Source: Hymenobacter psychrophilus
GTDB taxonomy: Bacteria > Bacteroidota > Bacteroidia > Cytophagales > Hymenobacteraceae
DNA length: 64,000 nt
Reading direction: 5' to 3'
NCBI RefSeq assembly: GCF_900107135.1
Contig: NZ_FNOV01000001.1
Span: 124,001 to 188,000, forward strand
Shown here in pieces: positions 16,479 to 23,106 of the stretch. Within the stretch, counting starts at the first letter, position 1; each line of letters starts with the position of its first letter. The notes under the pieces are model-generated. The model did not search any database. It saw nothing but the letters and a program-made list of their open reading frames with translations, and was not told the DNA's origin. Position numbers and translations under genes: made by a program.

Positions 16479-18650
16479 TTACATCAACCCCCGCACCATC
16501 GTATCGCCAATGCCCAGCGCCTTGGCCGTGCCCGTGAGCTGCTTGATGGTGTTGCGGGTGGCGTCGTCGTTGGCCTGGCTCATGAGTTTCAGTAGCAGCG
16601 CCGAAACGCTCAGGTTCTTCAGCTCCTCGGAGTTCAGGCCGAACTGGTCGATGAAGCGGCGCAGGTTGGCTTTGAAGTCGCCGCCGCCGTTGCCGTCGTC
16701 GCCGAAGAAAGTGTGCTGCACGGTGCTCAGCACTTCGGAGTTGTGCACGGCGCGGTCGACCATTTTGCCCTTGGTGATGGAGCCGATAATCTGGTCGAAG
16801 AACATGGTTTCGCCGCCTACAATGTCGATTTTAGCCGCCTTGAGGGCCTCGCCGATAACCTGGGCCTGGCTGGCGGCAATGTCCTTCTGAATGCTGATTT
16901 GGGCCAGCTCGATGGACTTCTCCTTGTCGAGGCGGAGCTTGAACTCCTCGTGGTCCTTGCCCACGCCGTCGAGCTTGCGCATGGCGTCGGCTTTGGCTTC
17001 AATGCCCTTGGCTTCCACCGCGTACTTCTGCTCCGATACGGCGGCTTCCGCTAGGCCTTTCTGCTGGTCGGCGCTGGCGCGGGCCTGGATGATGTCGGCG
17101 TCGGCCAGGCCTTTTTCGCGGTTCACCCGCGCCGCTACCATCCCCAGCTTTTCGTCGGCTTCGGCCTGGGCCCCGGCTTTGGCCTGAATGCCCTGGGCCT
17201 CGGCCGTGGCCGTAAGCTGGAGCACGTTGGCCTCCGACTCGCCCTCCTTCTGGCGGGCGACGGCTTTGGCCTGCATCACCTGGGCCTCGGCCAGGCCGAT
17301 GGCGGCTTCCTTGCTGGCTTCGGCTTCGGCCAGCGTGCGGATGGCCTGGGCCTTGAACTCGGCGGCGGCTTTTTCGGCCTCGGCCTCAATCAGGGCCTGC
17401 TTGCCGCGGAACTCGGCGGCCTGGCGCTCCATGTCGGCCGTGCCTACCAGGCTGACGCTGGCAGCTTCGGTCTGCTGGCGGGCAGCCGTCAGGGCCACCA
17501 GCTTGTCGCGCTCGGCCAGGGCCTGGGCGCGGGTATCCTTGATTTTCTCCTCCTCGATTACCGTGGCTTTTTCCACCGTAATCCGCTCGCGGATAATGGT
17601 CTGGATGTTCTTTTTCTCTTCTTCCAGCGCCTTTTCCTTTTCAATCTGAGCCAGAGCCACAATCCGCTCCCGCTCGTTTACTTCCAGAGCCTTGGCCTGG
17701 GCTACGCGCTCGGTTTCCACGGCGTCGGTGCGCTCTTTGTTGCGCTCGGCCACCAGCACCTGCCGGTCGCGGTTCTGCTCGGCAATGCCTACTTCTTCTT
17801 CCGTCGAAATACGGGCCCGCTCCGATTTCAGCATTTCTTCCTGCTGCACCTTGGCCGACTCGGCGTTTTCGCGGGCCCGGATGTTGGCCACCTCGCGCTT
17901 CTGCTTCTCTTGGTTTTCAATCAGCTGCTTTTCCAGCTCCAGAATGGTTTCCTGAGCCTCTACGTCCTGCTTCTTGATGGTTTTCTGCTTCTCGCGCTCA
18001 ATGGAGTTGGCCTGAATTTTCTGCTCCGAGGTTAGGGCAATAATCTTCTTGATACCCTCAGCATCGAGGATATTGTCTTGGTTGAGGGCCGCGAGTGGGG
18101 TTTGCTCCAGGTAATCAATGGCGCAGTCGTCGAGCACGTAGCCGTTGAGGTCGGTGCCGATGATGGCCAGAATCTGCTGCTTGAATTGCTCGCGGGAGTT
18201 GTAGAGCTCAATGAAATCGAAGTGCTTACCAACAGTCTTCAGCGCCTCCGAGAACTTGGCGTCGAACAGGTTTTCCAGCGCGGCCGGGTCGGAGGCGCGG
18301 TGCGCGCCGATGCTCTGGGCCACGTTAATCACGTCCTGCGGTGTCTTGTTCACCCGCACGAAGAAGTTCACCTTCACATCGGCCCGCAGGTTGTCTTTGC
18401 ACACCAGCCCCTCGGAGCCGGCGCGCTGAATGATGATGGTTTTGAGCTTGATGTCCATCACCTCCAGCTTATGGAGCACGGGCACCACGATGATGCCGCT
18501 GAACGACACCTTGGTGTCGCCCATGCCGGTGCGCACCAGGGCTTCGCCCTGCACGGCTTTTTTGTACATCCGGGCCACAATGGCAATAAAGCCCAGCACG
18601 AAAACGGCGATGATGACGAGCACCACCAGGGAGAGATTTTCTAGCAACAT
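16479..18650 (-). CDS. Flotillin / SPFH-domain membrane scaffold protein, extended form
   Basis: A 723-residue flotillin-like protein, longer than typical FloT or YqiK (about 500-550). It has an N-terminal TM helix (residues 6-27, LSLVVLVIIAVFVLGFIAIV), then the SPFH/band 7 domain (about 35-200; EALVRTGMGDTKVSFSGIIVVPVLHKLEVM, LRADVKVNFFVRV). A very long Ala/Glu/Gln-rich coiled coil (about 215-600) with repeated AEA motifs follows, and a C-terminal globular part (about 620-723) ends DTMVRGLM. Such proteins form oligomeric cages or rafts in the membrane. In enterobacteria the relative YqiK lies beside YqiJ, and here a YqiJ/NfeD-like OB-fold protein is encoded three genes upstream. It is the scaffold candidate of the PspA-linked system. 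Confidence 0.92.
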   Translation of the reverse strand: MLLENLSLVVLVIIAVFVLGFIAIVARMYKKAVQGEALVRTGMGDTKVSFSGIIVVPVLHKLEVMDIKLKTIIIQRAGSEGLVCKDNLRADVKVNFFVRVNKTPQDVINVAQSIGAHRASDPAALENLFDAKFSEALKTVGKHFDFIELYNSREQFKQQILAIIGTDLNGYVLDDCAIDYLEQTPLAALNQDNILDAEGIKKIIALTSEQKIQANSIEREKQKTIKKQDVEAQETILELEKQLIENQEKQKREVANIRARENAESAKVQQEEMLKSERARISTEEEVGIAEQNRDRQVLVAERNKERTDAVETERVAQAKALEVNERERIVALAQIEKEKALEEEKKNIQTIIRERITVEKATVIEEEKIKDTRAQALAERDKLVALTAARQQTEAASVSLVGTADMERQAAEFRGKQALIEAEAEKAAAEFKAQAIRTLAEAEASKEAAIGLAEAQVMQAKAVARQKEGESEANVLQLTATAEAQGIQAKAGAQAEADEKLGMVAARVNREKGLADADIIQARASADQQKGLAEAAVSEQKYAVEAKGIEAKADAMRKLDGVGKDHEEFKLRLDKEKSIELAQISIQKDIAASQAQVIGEALKAAKIDIVGGETMFFDQIIGSITKGKMVDRAVHNSEVLSTVQHTFFGDDGNGGGDFKANLRRFIDQFGLNSEELKNLSVSALLLKLMSQANDDATRNTIKQLTGTAKALGIGDTMVRGLM

Positions 18651-18745
18651 GAAAGTAGGGAGTAGGAGTGTTTCAGAGAGAAGGATGGTTTGGTCGGGTG
18701 CAAAGGATTTTGTGCGCGGAAGGACGATTTTTCGTCAGTTCTGCC

Positions 18746-18859
18746 TTACGTCTGCAGCCAGTCGGCCAGCCAGTTGAAGAAATCGGCCAGCAGGCCGTCG
18801 AGGAGGGCTTCGCCGAGCCAGCGCAGGGCGTTTTGCAACCAGTGGAGTAGCTCAGTCAT
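18746..18859 (-). CDS. 37-residue acidic amphipathic helix microprotein
   Basis: A short frame overlapping the end of the PH-like gene by eight bases, so probably translated by coupling. The peptide reads MTELLHWLQNALRWLGEALL then DGLLADFFNWLADWLQT. It has four Trp and two Phe among regularly spaced Leu, and acidic residues on the other face (net charge about -4), which makes one continuous amphipathic helix rather than a TM segment. It sits between the PH-like membrane protein and the flotillin gene. I know of no named family. It may lie flat on the membrane or bind the coiled coils of PspA or flotillin, as the amphipathic N-terminus of PspA does; this is inference. A chance frame is possible, but the composition and overlap argue for a gene. 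Confidence 0.6.
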   Translation of the reverse strand: MTELLHWLQNALRWLGEALLDGLLADFFNWLADWLQT

Positions 18860-19259
18860 GGCGGATGGCGGGGTTTAGCTGGAGCAGCGCAGCCAGGAAG
18901 CCGACGCGGTCGGCCGGTGAAATCAGCACCGAATTGTATTGGCCGTAGCGCACGCGCAGTCGGTCGAGCGAAAGGGCCGGGGAGCTAAAAGGGCTGTAAC
19001 TGGGCAGCATCGACGTGATATCCTGGACCGGTACCCGCCACACCATCGGCCCCGCCACTACGCGGAGCACGTGTTGCCCGGGCAGCACTTCGTAGTAGGT
19101 ATAACGCAACAGCCAGTAAAAGAGCCCCAGGACCGGTACCATCATCAGGGCCTCCAGCCACGCTTTTTCCAGGGCCGCGTAGATGCCGCAACCAATCAGC
19201 AGGATCATCACCGGCCCGAATAGCCACCAACTGACTGCGGAAGGGAAAATCTGTTTCAT
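18852..19259 (-). CDS. PH-like domain membrane protein (YyaB/DUF1200 type)
   Basis: A 135-residue protein with two TM helices (about 10-31 and 36-52) and a C-terminal bacterial PH-like domain: YYEVLPGQHVLRVVAGPMVWRVPVQDITSM, SPALSLDRLRVRYGQYNSVLISP and a closing helix DRVGFLAALLQLNP. This two-TM plus PH layout is that of YyaB-type proteins. The PH-like part would sit on the cytoplasmic face of the inner membrane. It lies between the OB-fold membrane protein and the 37-residue peptide in the PspA-flotillin run, so it is likely a membrane-bound partner of that system. Confidence 0.7.
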   Translation of the reverse strand: MKQIFPSAVSWWLFGPVMILLIGCGIYAALEKAWLEALMMVPVLGLFYWLLRYTYYEVLPGQHVLRVVAGPMVWRVPVQDITSMLPSYSPFSSPALSLDRLRVRYGQYNSVLISPADRVGFLAALLQLNPAIRHD

Positions 19260-19304
19260 AAGTGAATTGAATAATTGCTAGGGAATAAGGAATAGCCGGT
19301 TTGG

Positions 19305-19973
19305 TTAAGCTCCCAGCTCAAACGGCTCAATCAGGTAGCAGCGGCGCTGCTGGTCGTAATCAATAATCAGGGCCGTGTCGCCCTTGCGAAGCTCGGTGCT
19401 GGCCGAGGCGGCCCGCACGTTGAGCATCAGTGGGGCTCCCTTTGGTAGCTGCACGCTGGCTTGGCCCAGGCGCTCGTGGGTAGTGGGCAGTAGCAGCGTG
19501 CACATCTTGCCCAGCGGCGAACTGCTGCCCTCGTGGTCCTTTTCCAGGGCCGCAAACAGGTACACGAAGGGCGTAGTAAGCAACTTGGCCACCAGTAGGC
19601 TGCCCAGCAGCAGCGGCACGAGCAGAATGCCGCCAATCAGCAGGCGCTCGTTGCCCAGATAATGGTTGGCCAGAATACTGGCTACCCACCAGGGCAGTAC
19701 CACGAAGCTCACAAAAATCATTAGTGGCACCCGGCCCAGGTTGAAAAACCCCAGCACCCCGTTCATAAACGAAGTGCCCGCCTCGCCGGGGTGCCCGTGC
19801 GCCCCGGCGTGGGTGTCAAAATCCGCGTCGGCGTCGGTTTGCACGTCCAGGTCCAGCGACTTGAAATCGAGCAGGCCCAGCAGCACCGTCAGCCAGTACA
19901 GCAGCACGAATACCAGCAGGCCCGTGGGCAGCAGGTTGGCCGGCGCAACGGCCGCGTGGAGCAGTTCTTTCAT
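19305..19973 (-). CDS. OB-fold membrane protein (YqiJ/NfeD-like)
   Basis: A 222-residue protein with TM helices at about 13-35, 78-100 and 105-130, an acidic, His-containing loop (SLDLDVQTDADADFDTHAGAH, shown in two parts: residues 39-50 and 51-60) and a C-terminal beta-rich OB-like domain (about 150-222; GKMCTLLLPTTHERLGQASV, KGDTALIIDYDQQRRCYLIEPF). The layout matches YqiJ (DUF1449), partner of the flotillin YqiK, and more loosely NfeD proteins that travel with SPFH genes. The gene is three places upstream of the flotillin gene here, which supports a flotillin-partner role. Exact family name is by memory and should be treated as probable. Confidence 0.72.
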   Translation of the reverse strand: MKELLHAAVAPANLLPTGLLVFVLLYWLTVLLGLLDFKSLDLDVQTDADADFDTHAGAHGHPGEAGTSFMNGVLGFFNLGRVPLMIFVSFVVLPWWVASILANHYLGNERLLIGGILLVPLLLGSLLVAKLLTTPFVYLFAALEKDHEGSSSPLGKMCTLLLPTTHERLGQASVQLPKGAPLMLNVRAASASTELRKGDTALIIDYDQQRRCYLIEPFELGA

Positions 19974-20055
19974 CGGGGTAGTATTAGCAGCGGGAAGGTA
20001 CGGGAATTGTGAGGCCAGTTCAAAAGCCGCCGAAGCGCGGAGGAAGTCCTACTAG

Positions 20056-20262
20056 TTAGCGACGCGGCTGTGCTTCCAGTTCCTGAATCCGCTGCTGCAA
20101 CCGGCGGTTGTAGCGGTTCTGACCATTAAACTGCAGTGCCGCGCCTATCAGCATCAGGAAGTAGGCTTGCTCCAGCTCGATGACGTTGGTAATCCGCGCC
20201 AGGGCCGAACCCAATATCAGCGCCAGACCAGCATAAAAGAGTACTTTTTCGAGGGTTGTCAT
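20056..20262 (-). CDS. Small two-TM protein in the PspA run (68 aa)
   Basis: A 68-residue protein with two short hydrophobic helices (about 7-22 LFYAGLALILGSALA and 32-44 AYFLMLIGAALQF) and a strongly basic, Arg/Gln-rich C-terminal tail with a short coiled coil (NRRLQQRIQELEAQPRR). It starts 24 bases after the PspA stop and is followed 82 bases later by the OB-fold gene. The layout, small two-TM hairpin plus basic cytoplasmic tail, fits a membrane anchor for a coiled-coil partner such as PspA, in the role PspB/PspC have elsewhere. That is inference; I recognise no family. Confidence 0.7.
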   Translation of the reverse strand: MTTLEKVLFYAGLALILGSALARITNVIELEQAYFLMLIGAALQFNGQNRYNRRLQQRIQELEAQPRR

Positions 20263-20286
20263 AGGTTGGTAAGGAAAAAGGCTGAC

Positions 20287-21015
20287 TTACGATTCGGAGC
20301 TGCCCAGCTGTTTCTGCATGCCCAGCTTGGCCTTGAGGGCTAACAGTTCGACCGAGGCCTGGCCGCTGCCGTCGGTGCCCAGCGCCTGATCGATTTCCTG
20401 GTCTACCGACTTGCTCTCGTTGGCTAGCTGACCGTACGATTCGGCCAGGGCTTCCTCGGTGGCAATCTTCTCCTTCATGCGCTCGAGCAGGGTTACCGTG
20501 CCCGACGAGTCGAGCTGGGCCAGCTGCTGGTTGATGGTTTTGGTGGCCGTGCTCACCGTTACGCGCGCTTTCAGCGTCCGCAACTCGTTGTCCCACTGCG
20601 AAATGGTTTGCTTGAGCTGCTGCACGTTCTGGTTGAGCTGGTTGGCCGAGGCTTCGAACTTCTCCTGGTCTTGGCCGGCGCGGGTGGCCTGGGCCTCGTG
20701 CTGGGCCTTTTTGGTCAGCGACTCAGTGGCCAGGCGGTCGGCCTCGGTGGCTTCCAGCTCCTCGCGGTGGGCTTTTTGAAGTAGCAATACCGCTTTATTC
20801 TCGTAGTCGAGGGCTTTGCTGCGGGACGTTTCGGCATCGTTGCGGCTTCTGATGGCCAGTGCCTTGACTTCGGCCAGCGCGTGCAGGGCTTTGTCGAGGT
20901 CCTCGCGCAGGTCGCGCAGTCCCTGCTCGGTCATTTTGATGGGGTCCTCGAACTGATTGACAGCCGAATGGGCTTCGGCCTGCCCGATTTTGAAGAGACG
21001 GTTAAGAAAGCTCAT
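20287..21015 (-). CDS. pspA: PspA/IM30 family protein
   Basis: A 242-residue PspA/IM30 protein, the bacterial member of the ESCRT-III superfamily, which binds and remodels stressed inner membranes. The N-terminal amphipathic helix (MSFLNRLFKIGQAEAHSAV) is followed by the family segment FEDPIKMTEQGLRDLREDL (23-41) and long helices: KALAIRSRNDAETSRSKALDYE, LLLQKAHREELEATEADRLA and NQNVQQLKQTISQWDNELRTLKAR. It starts 53 bases after the YbjN-like gene, and the start at 21015 matches the family N-terminus. Unlike E. coli there is no pspF/B/C; the partners here are a chaperone-like protein, a flotillin and an AAA+ ATPase. Regulation may come from the divergent XRE-S24-like gene. Confidence 0.92.
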   Translation of the reverse strand: MSFLNRLFKIGQAEAHSAVNQFEDPIKMTEQGLRDLREDLDKALHALAEVKALAIRSRNDAETSRSKALDYENKAVLLLQKAHREELEATEADRLATESLTKKAQHEAQATRAGQDQEKFEASANQLNQNVQQLKQTISQWDNELRTLKARVTVSTATKTINQQLAQLDSSGTVTLLERMKEKIATEEALAESYGQLANESKSVDQEIDQALGTDGSGQASVELLALKAKLGMQKQLGSSES

Positions 21016-21068
21016 GGTACTGGGGGTATAAGGTTCTGGAAATCGGAAATCCTGGCTGATGACGTTGC

Positions 21069-21488
21069 TTACGCCTCCAGCTTCTGCTGTCCTCCTTTGG
21101 AAAATTCAATCAGCTCGTCGCCAAACTCGCTGAGGACTAGTGCCAGGGAATTGAGCACGGCTTCGAGCGCCGCGCGGTCGAGGATGTCGAGCTGAAGCGT
21201 GTCGCGGTAGATAACCTTGCGGCCCGACTCGTCGAGCACGAAGGCGCCGTGGATGATGTCGCGGTTTTTCTGGAGCAGGCGCTGGTAAACGCTGCAGTCA
21301 GGAGCGGGTAGTTCCAGCAGGTACTGCTCCATAATCAGCAATGGCTCGCCACAGCCCAGCACCAGATGATGAATGCCCAGTTCCGGCCGGCTTACCACCA
21401 GCAGGTTAGCGCCTCCGTCCTGGTGATGGACATCGAAGCCCAGCTCCAGCAGATAGGTATGTAGTAGCGTAAAGTAAGGAGTAGCCAT
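21069..21488 (-). CDS. YbjN / Tir-chaperone-like protein
   Basis: A 139-residue protein of the YbjN/CesT-Tir chaperone fold, often annotated in Bacteroidota as molecular chaperone Tir. The diagnostic pattern is ANLLVVSRPELGIHHLVLGC, then LLIMEQYLLEL, LQKNRDIIHGAFVLDESG, RKVIYRDTLQLDILDRAALE and a C-terminal helix ending EFGDELIEF. These proteins are dimeric alpha/beta chaperone folds. In this group they are found next to PspA-like genes; here it is the first gene of the run, 53 bases ahead of pspA, and would bind PspA or another component. No catalytic residues are expected. Confidence 0.75.
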   Translation of the reverse strand: MATPYFTLLHTYLLELGFDVHHQDGGANLLVVSRPELGIHHLVLGCGEPLLIMEQYLLELPAPDCSVYQRLLQKNRDIIHGAFVLDESGRKVIYRDTLQLDILDRAALEAVLNSLALVLSEFGDELIEFSKGGQQKLEA

Positions 21489-21597
21489 AGCGGTGCGGGA
21501 GAGGAGTGAATTAGCGTAGACAACTTAAGTAAATCGGGCAAACTATCGGGCAGACAATCCCGAATGACTAACCTGGCTCAAAAAAGTAGCAGCCGGA

Positions 21598-21628
21598 TTG
21601 ACTGACTGATCATATTGTGGTAGCTTTA
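21598..21628 (+). promoter_or_regulatory. Bacteroidota-type promoter of the XRE/S24-like regulator
   Basis: A TTG at 21598-21600 and TAGCTTTA at 21621-21628 are 20 bases apart, close to the Bacteroidota sigma-A pattern TTTG-N19-21-TAnnTTTG. The predicted start of transcription (about 21635) lies directly before two operator-like palindromes and 56 bases before the ATG. Confidence 0.5.
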
Positions 21629-21638
21629 CGATGCAATG

Positions 21639-21673
21639 GTAAGCAAAGTTTACTTGATGCTCAAGCTTTGAGC
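21639..21673 (+). promoter_or_regulatory. Two operator-like inverted repeats
   Basis: GTAAGCAAAGTTTAC (21639-21653, imperfect palindrome) and GCTCAAGCTTTGAGC (21659-21673; arms GCTCAA and TTGAGC around three bases) lie between the predicted promoter and the regulator's ATG, in the 202-base divergent region shared with the PspA-flotillin run. They are the obvious candidates for autoregulation by the XRE protein. Not shown experimentally. Confidence 0.4.
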
Positions 21674-21690
21674 TAAAAATATTTTCGTCC

Positions 21691-22491
21691 ATGTCGTACG
21701 TTGGTAAGAATATTCGGAAGATAAGAACCGTTAAAAAACTCAGTCAGGCCGCATTTGCTGAGCTTTTTGGCTTAGCCAGGCCCAGTGTAGGGGCGTACGA
21801 AGAGGGACGTTCGGAGCCGAAAATGGAGACGCTGCTGCAGATTGCTCAGCATTTTGGCTTGTCAGTAGATCTGCTACTCACGAAAGAGCTGACCATAAAT
21901 GAGCTCTACCGCTTCGATATTTTCAAGCCCCAGGAATCGGCCCAGGCTGATGCACCCGCCCCAACGGCGCTGGCCGATCAACGGCCCCAACTCACGCCCT
22001 ACGTGCCCCAGGCCCGGCTGCTCGAGTACATCGTGCGCCACCACGACTCGGCCTTTATCGACGCGCTGCCCCCGCTCACGTTCCCGCACCAGCTGGGCCC
22101 CGCCACCCGCGCCTTCGACCTCAACGGCCCCGACATGGCGCCCACCCTGCGCCACCAGGACGTGCTCCTTTGCTGCCGCATCGATAAGGCGCTGCCCCGC
22201 CTGCACAGCGGCCGGGTGTATGCGCTGCTCACCCAAAGCCGGCTGCTGGTGCGCCGACTGCAGGAGCAGCTGCCCGGCCAGCTGCTGCGGCTGCGCGCCG
22301 ACAACCCCGATTACCCACCCCAGGATTTTCATCTGCCCGAAGCCCTCGAAATCTGGGAAGTGCATGGTAGCTTCAGCACCTACCTGCGCCGCCCGGCGCT
22401 GCTGGAAGAGCGCGTGGCCCTGCTCGAACAGCAGCTCACGCAGCTGCAAACCCGTTTTGAAGAAACCCCACTGCCCGCCGGCCAGCCATAA
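21691..22491 (+). CDS. XRE-family regulator with a degenerate S24/LexA-like domain
   Basis: A 266-residue regulator. Residues 5-62 are an XRE helix-turn-helix (NIRKIRTVKKLSQAAFAELF, GAYEEGRSEPKMETLLQIAQ). Residues about 140-228 have the S24/LexA-C layout, but where active proteases have GDSM with a nucleophilic Ser, this protein has GPDM (146-149, Asp148), and the catalytic Lys position in VKRL is VRRL (Arg188). It should therefore fold and bind a signal or dimerise without cutting itself. A short coiled coil closes the protein (about 236-258). It diverges from the YbjN-pspA-flotillin run with a shared 202-base region, so it is the likely regulator of that system. The fold is fairly clear; the target is inferred from position. 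Confidence 0.8.
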   Translation: MSYVGKNIRKIRTVKKLSQAAFAELFGLARPSVGAYEEGRSEPKMETLLQIAQHFGLSVDLLLTKELTINELYRFDIFKPQESAQADAPAPTALADQRPQLTPYVPQARLLEYIVRHHDSAFIDALPPLTFPHQLGPATRAFDLNGPDMAPTLRHQDVLLCCRIDKALPRLHSGRVYALLTQSRLLVRRLQEQLPGQLLRLRADNPDYPPQDFHLPEALEIWEVHGSFSTYLRRPALLEERVALLEQQLTQLQTRFEETPLPAGQP

Positions 22492-22495
22492 AAAA

Positions 22496-22535
22496 ACCGA
22501 TGCAGAGCGGCGCTGATATGCCTCTCTGCATCGGT
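22496..22535. terminator. Hairpin terminator, U-tract on the minus strand
   Basis: A perfect 12-bp stem, ACCGATGCAGAG with CTCTGCATCGGT. The A run before it (22490-22496) becomes a T run on the minus strand, so it should stop transcripts coming from the 49-residue minus-strand gene, and may also end the regulator's transcript. Confidence 0.7.
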
Positions 22536-22573
22536 CCAGGCCACTTTTGCGGTAGGGCAGACTGCCTCAAACA

Positions 22574-22609
22574 AAAACTGCCGCGGCACCAGGGTGCCAC
22601 GGCAGTTTT
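22574..22609. terminator. Bidirectional terminator
   Basis: A strong hairpin with AAAACTGCCG and CGGCAGTTTT outer arms and GGCACC/GGTGCC inside, with A and T runs on both flanks. It lies between the convergent regulator gene and the 49-residue minus-strand gene. Confidence 0.8.
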
Positions 22610-22707
22610 ACGGAATAATTAAAGGGCGTGTCCGACCCAAGATGACTGAGCGGGAGGCAGCAAAAACCCGGCTGTTGGGCCGGGCTGGGGTAGTAGGGCT
22701 GTTGGGT

Positions 22708-22857
22708 TTAGGTGCGGGGAATAGTAGTGGTGCGGAATAGGGCTAATACTTCGTCGGTGAAAGATACGCGGGGAGTAGACTGCGGACGGTTGGCGGCGCC
22801 AACCACTAACAACACAAAGAGGAGGAAAAATCGAAGGAAAGTAGTAAAACGTTGCAT
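22708..22857 (-). CDS. 49-residue small secreted or membrane peptide
   Basis: A 49-codon frame starting at ATG 22857. The N-terminus MQRFTTFLRFFLLFVLLVVG is a basic start followed by a strongly hydrophobic helix, ending GAANRPQ, which looks like a signal peptide or single TM anchor. The rest (STPRVSFTDEVLALFRTTTI) is short and polar. Composition is more AT-rich than neighbours, as is common for small Bacteroidota peptides. It sits between the terminators at 22496-22609 and the hutU promoter region and is transcribed away from hutU. No family recognised. Confidence 0.5.
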   Translation of the reverse strand: MQRFTTFLRFFLLFVLLVVGAANRPQSTPRVSFTDEVLALFRTTTIPRT

Positions 22858-23106
22858 GTTGAGGTAAAGTACAAATCGGGGCAGCCGGCCCAACGGAGGG
22901 CCGCGCCGCTGCATACGGCAAAGGTACGGCTTCGGCTGCCGCCCCACCCCTATAAATTGACGAACAGCCCCTGATTCTCTGCCAGAGACGAAAAAAAGTC
23001 GCCAGTCCCCGGTATTCTGTGTGCTGCCAATAGGCCGGCCGGCCTTGGGCGGGGTAAAAACAATACCTTGCTGGCACACTGTCTTTCCGGCCGCCGCCCG
23101 CTCGCT

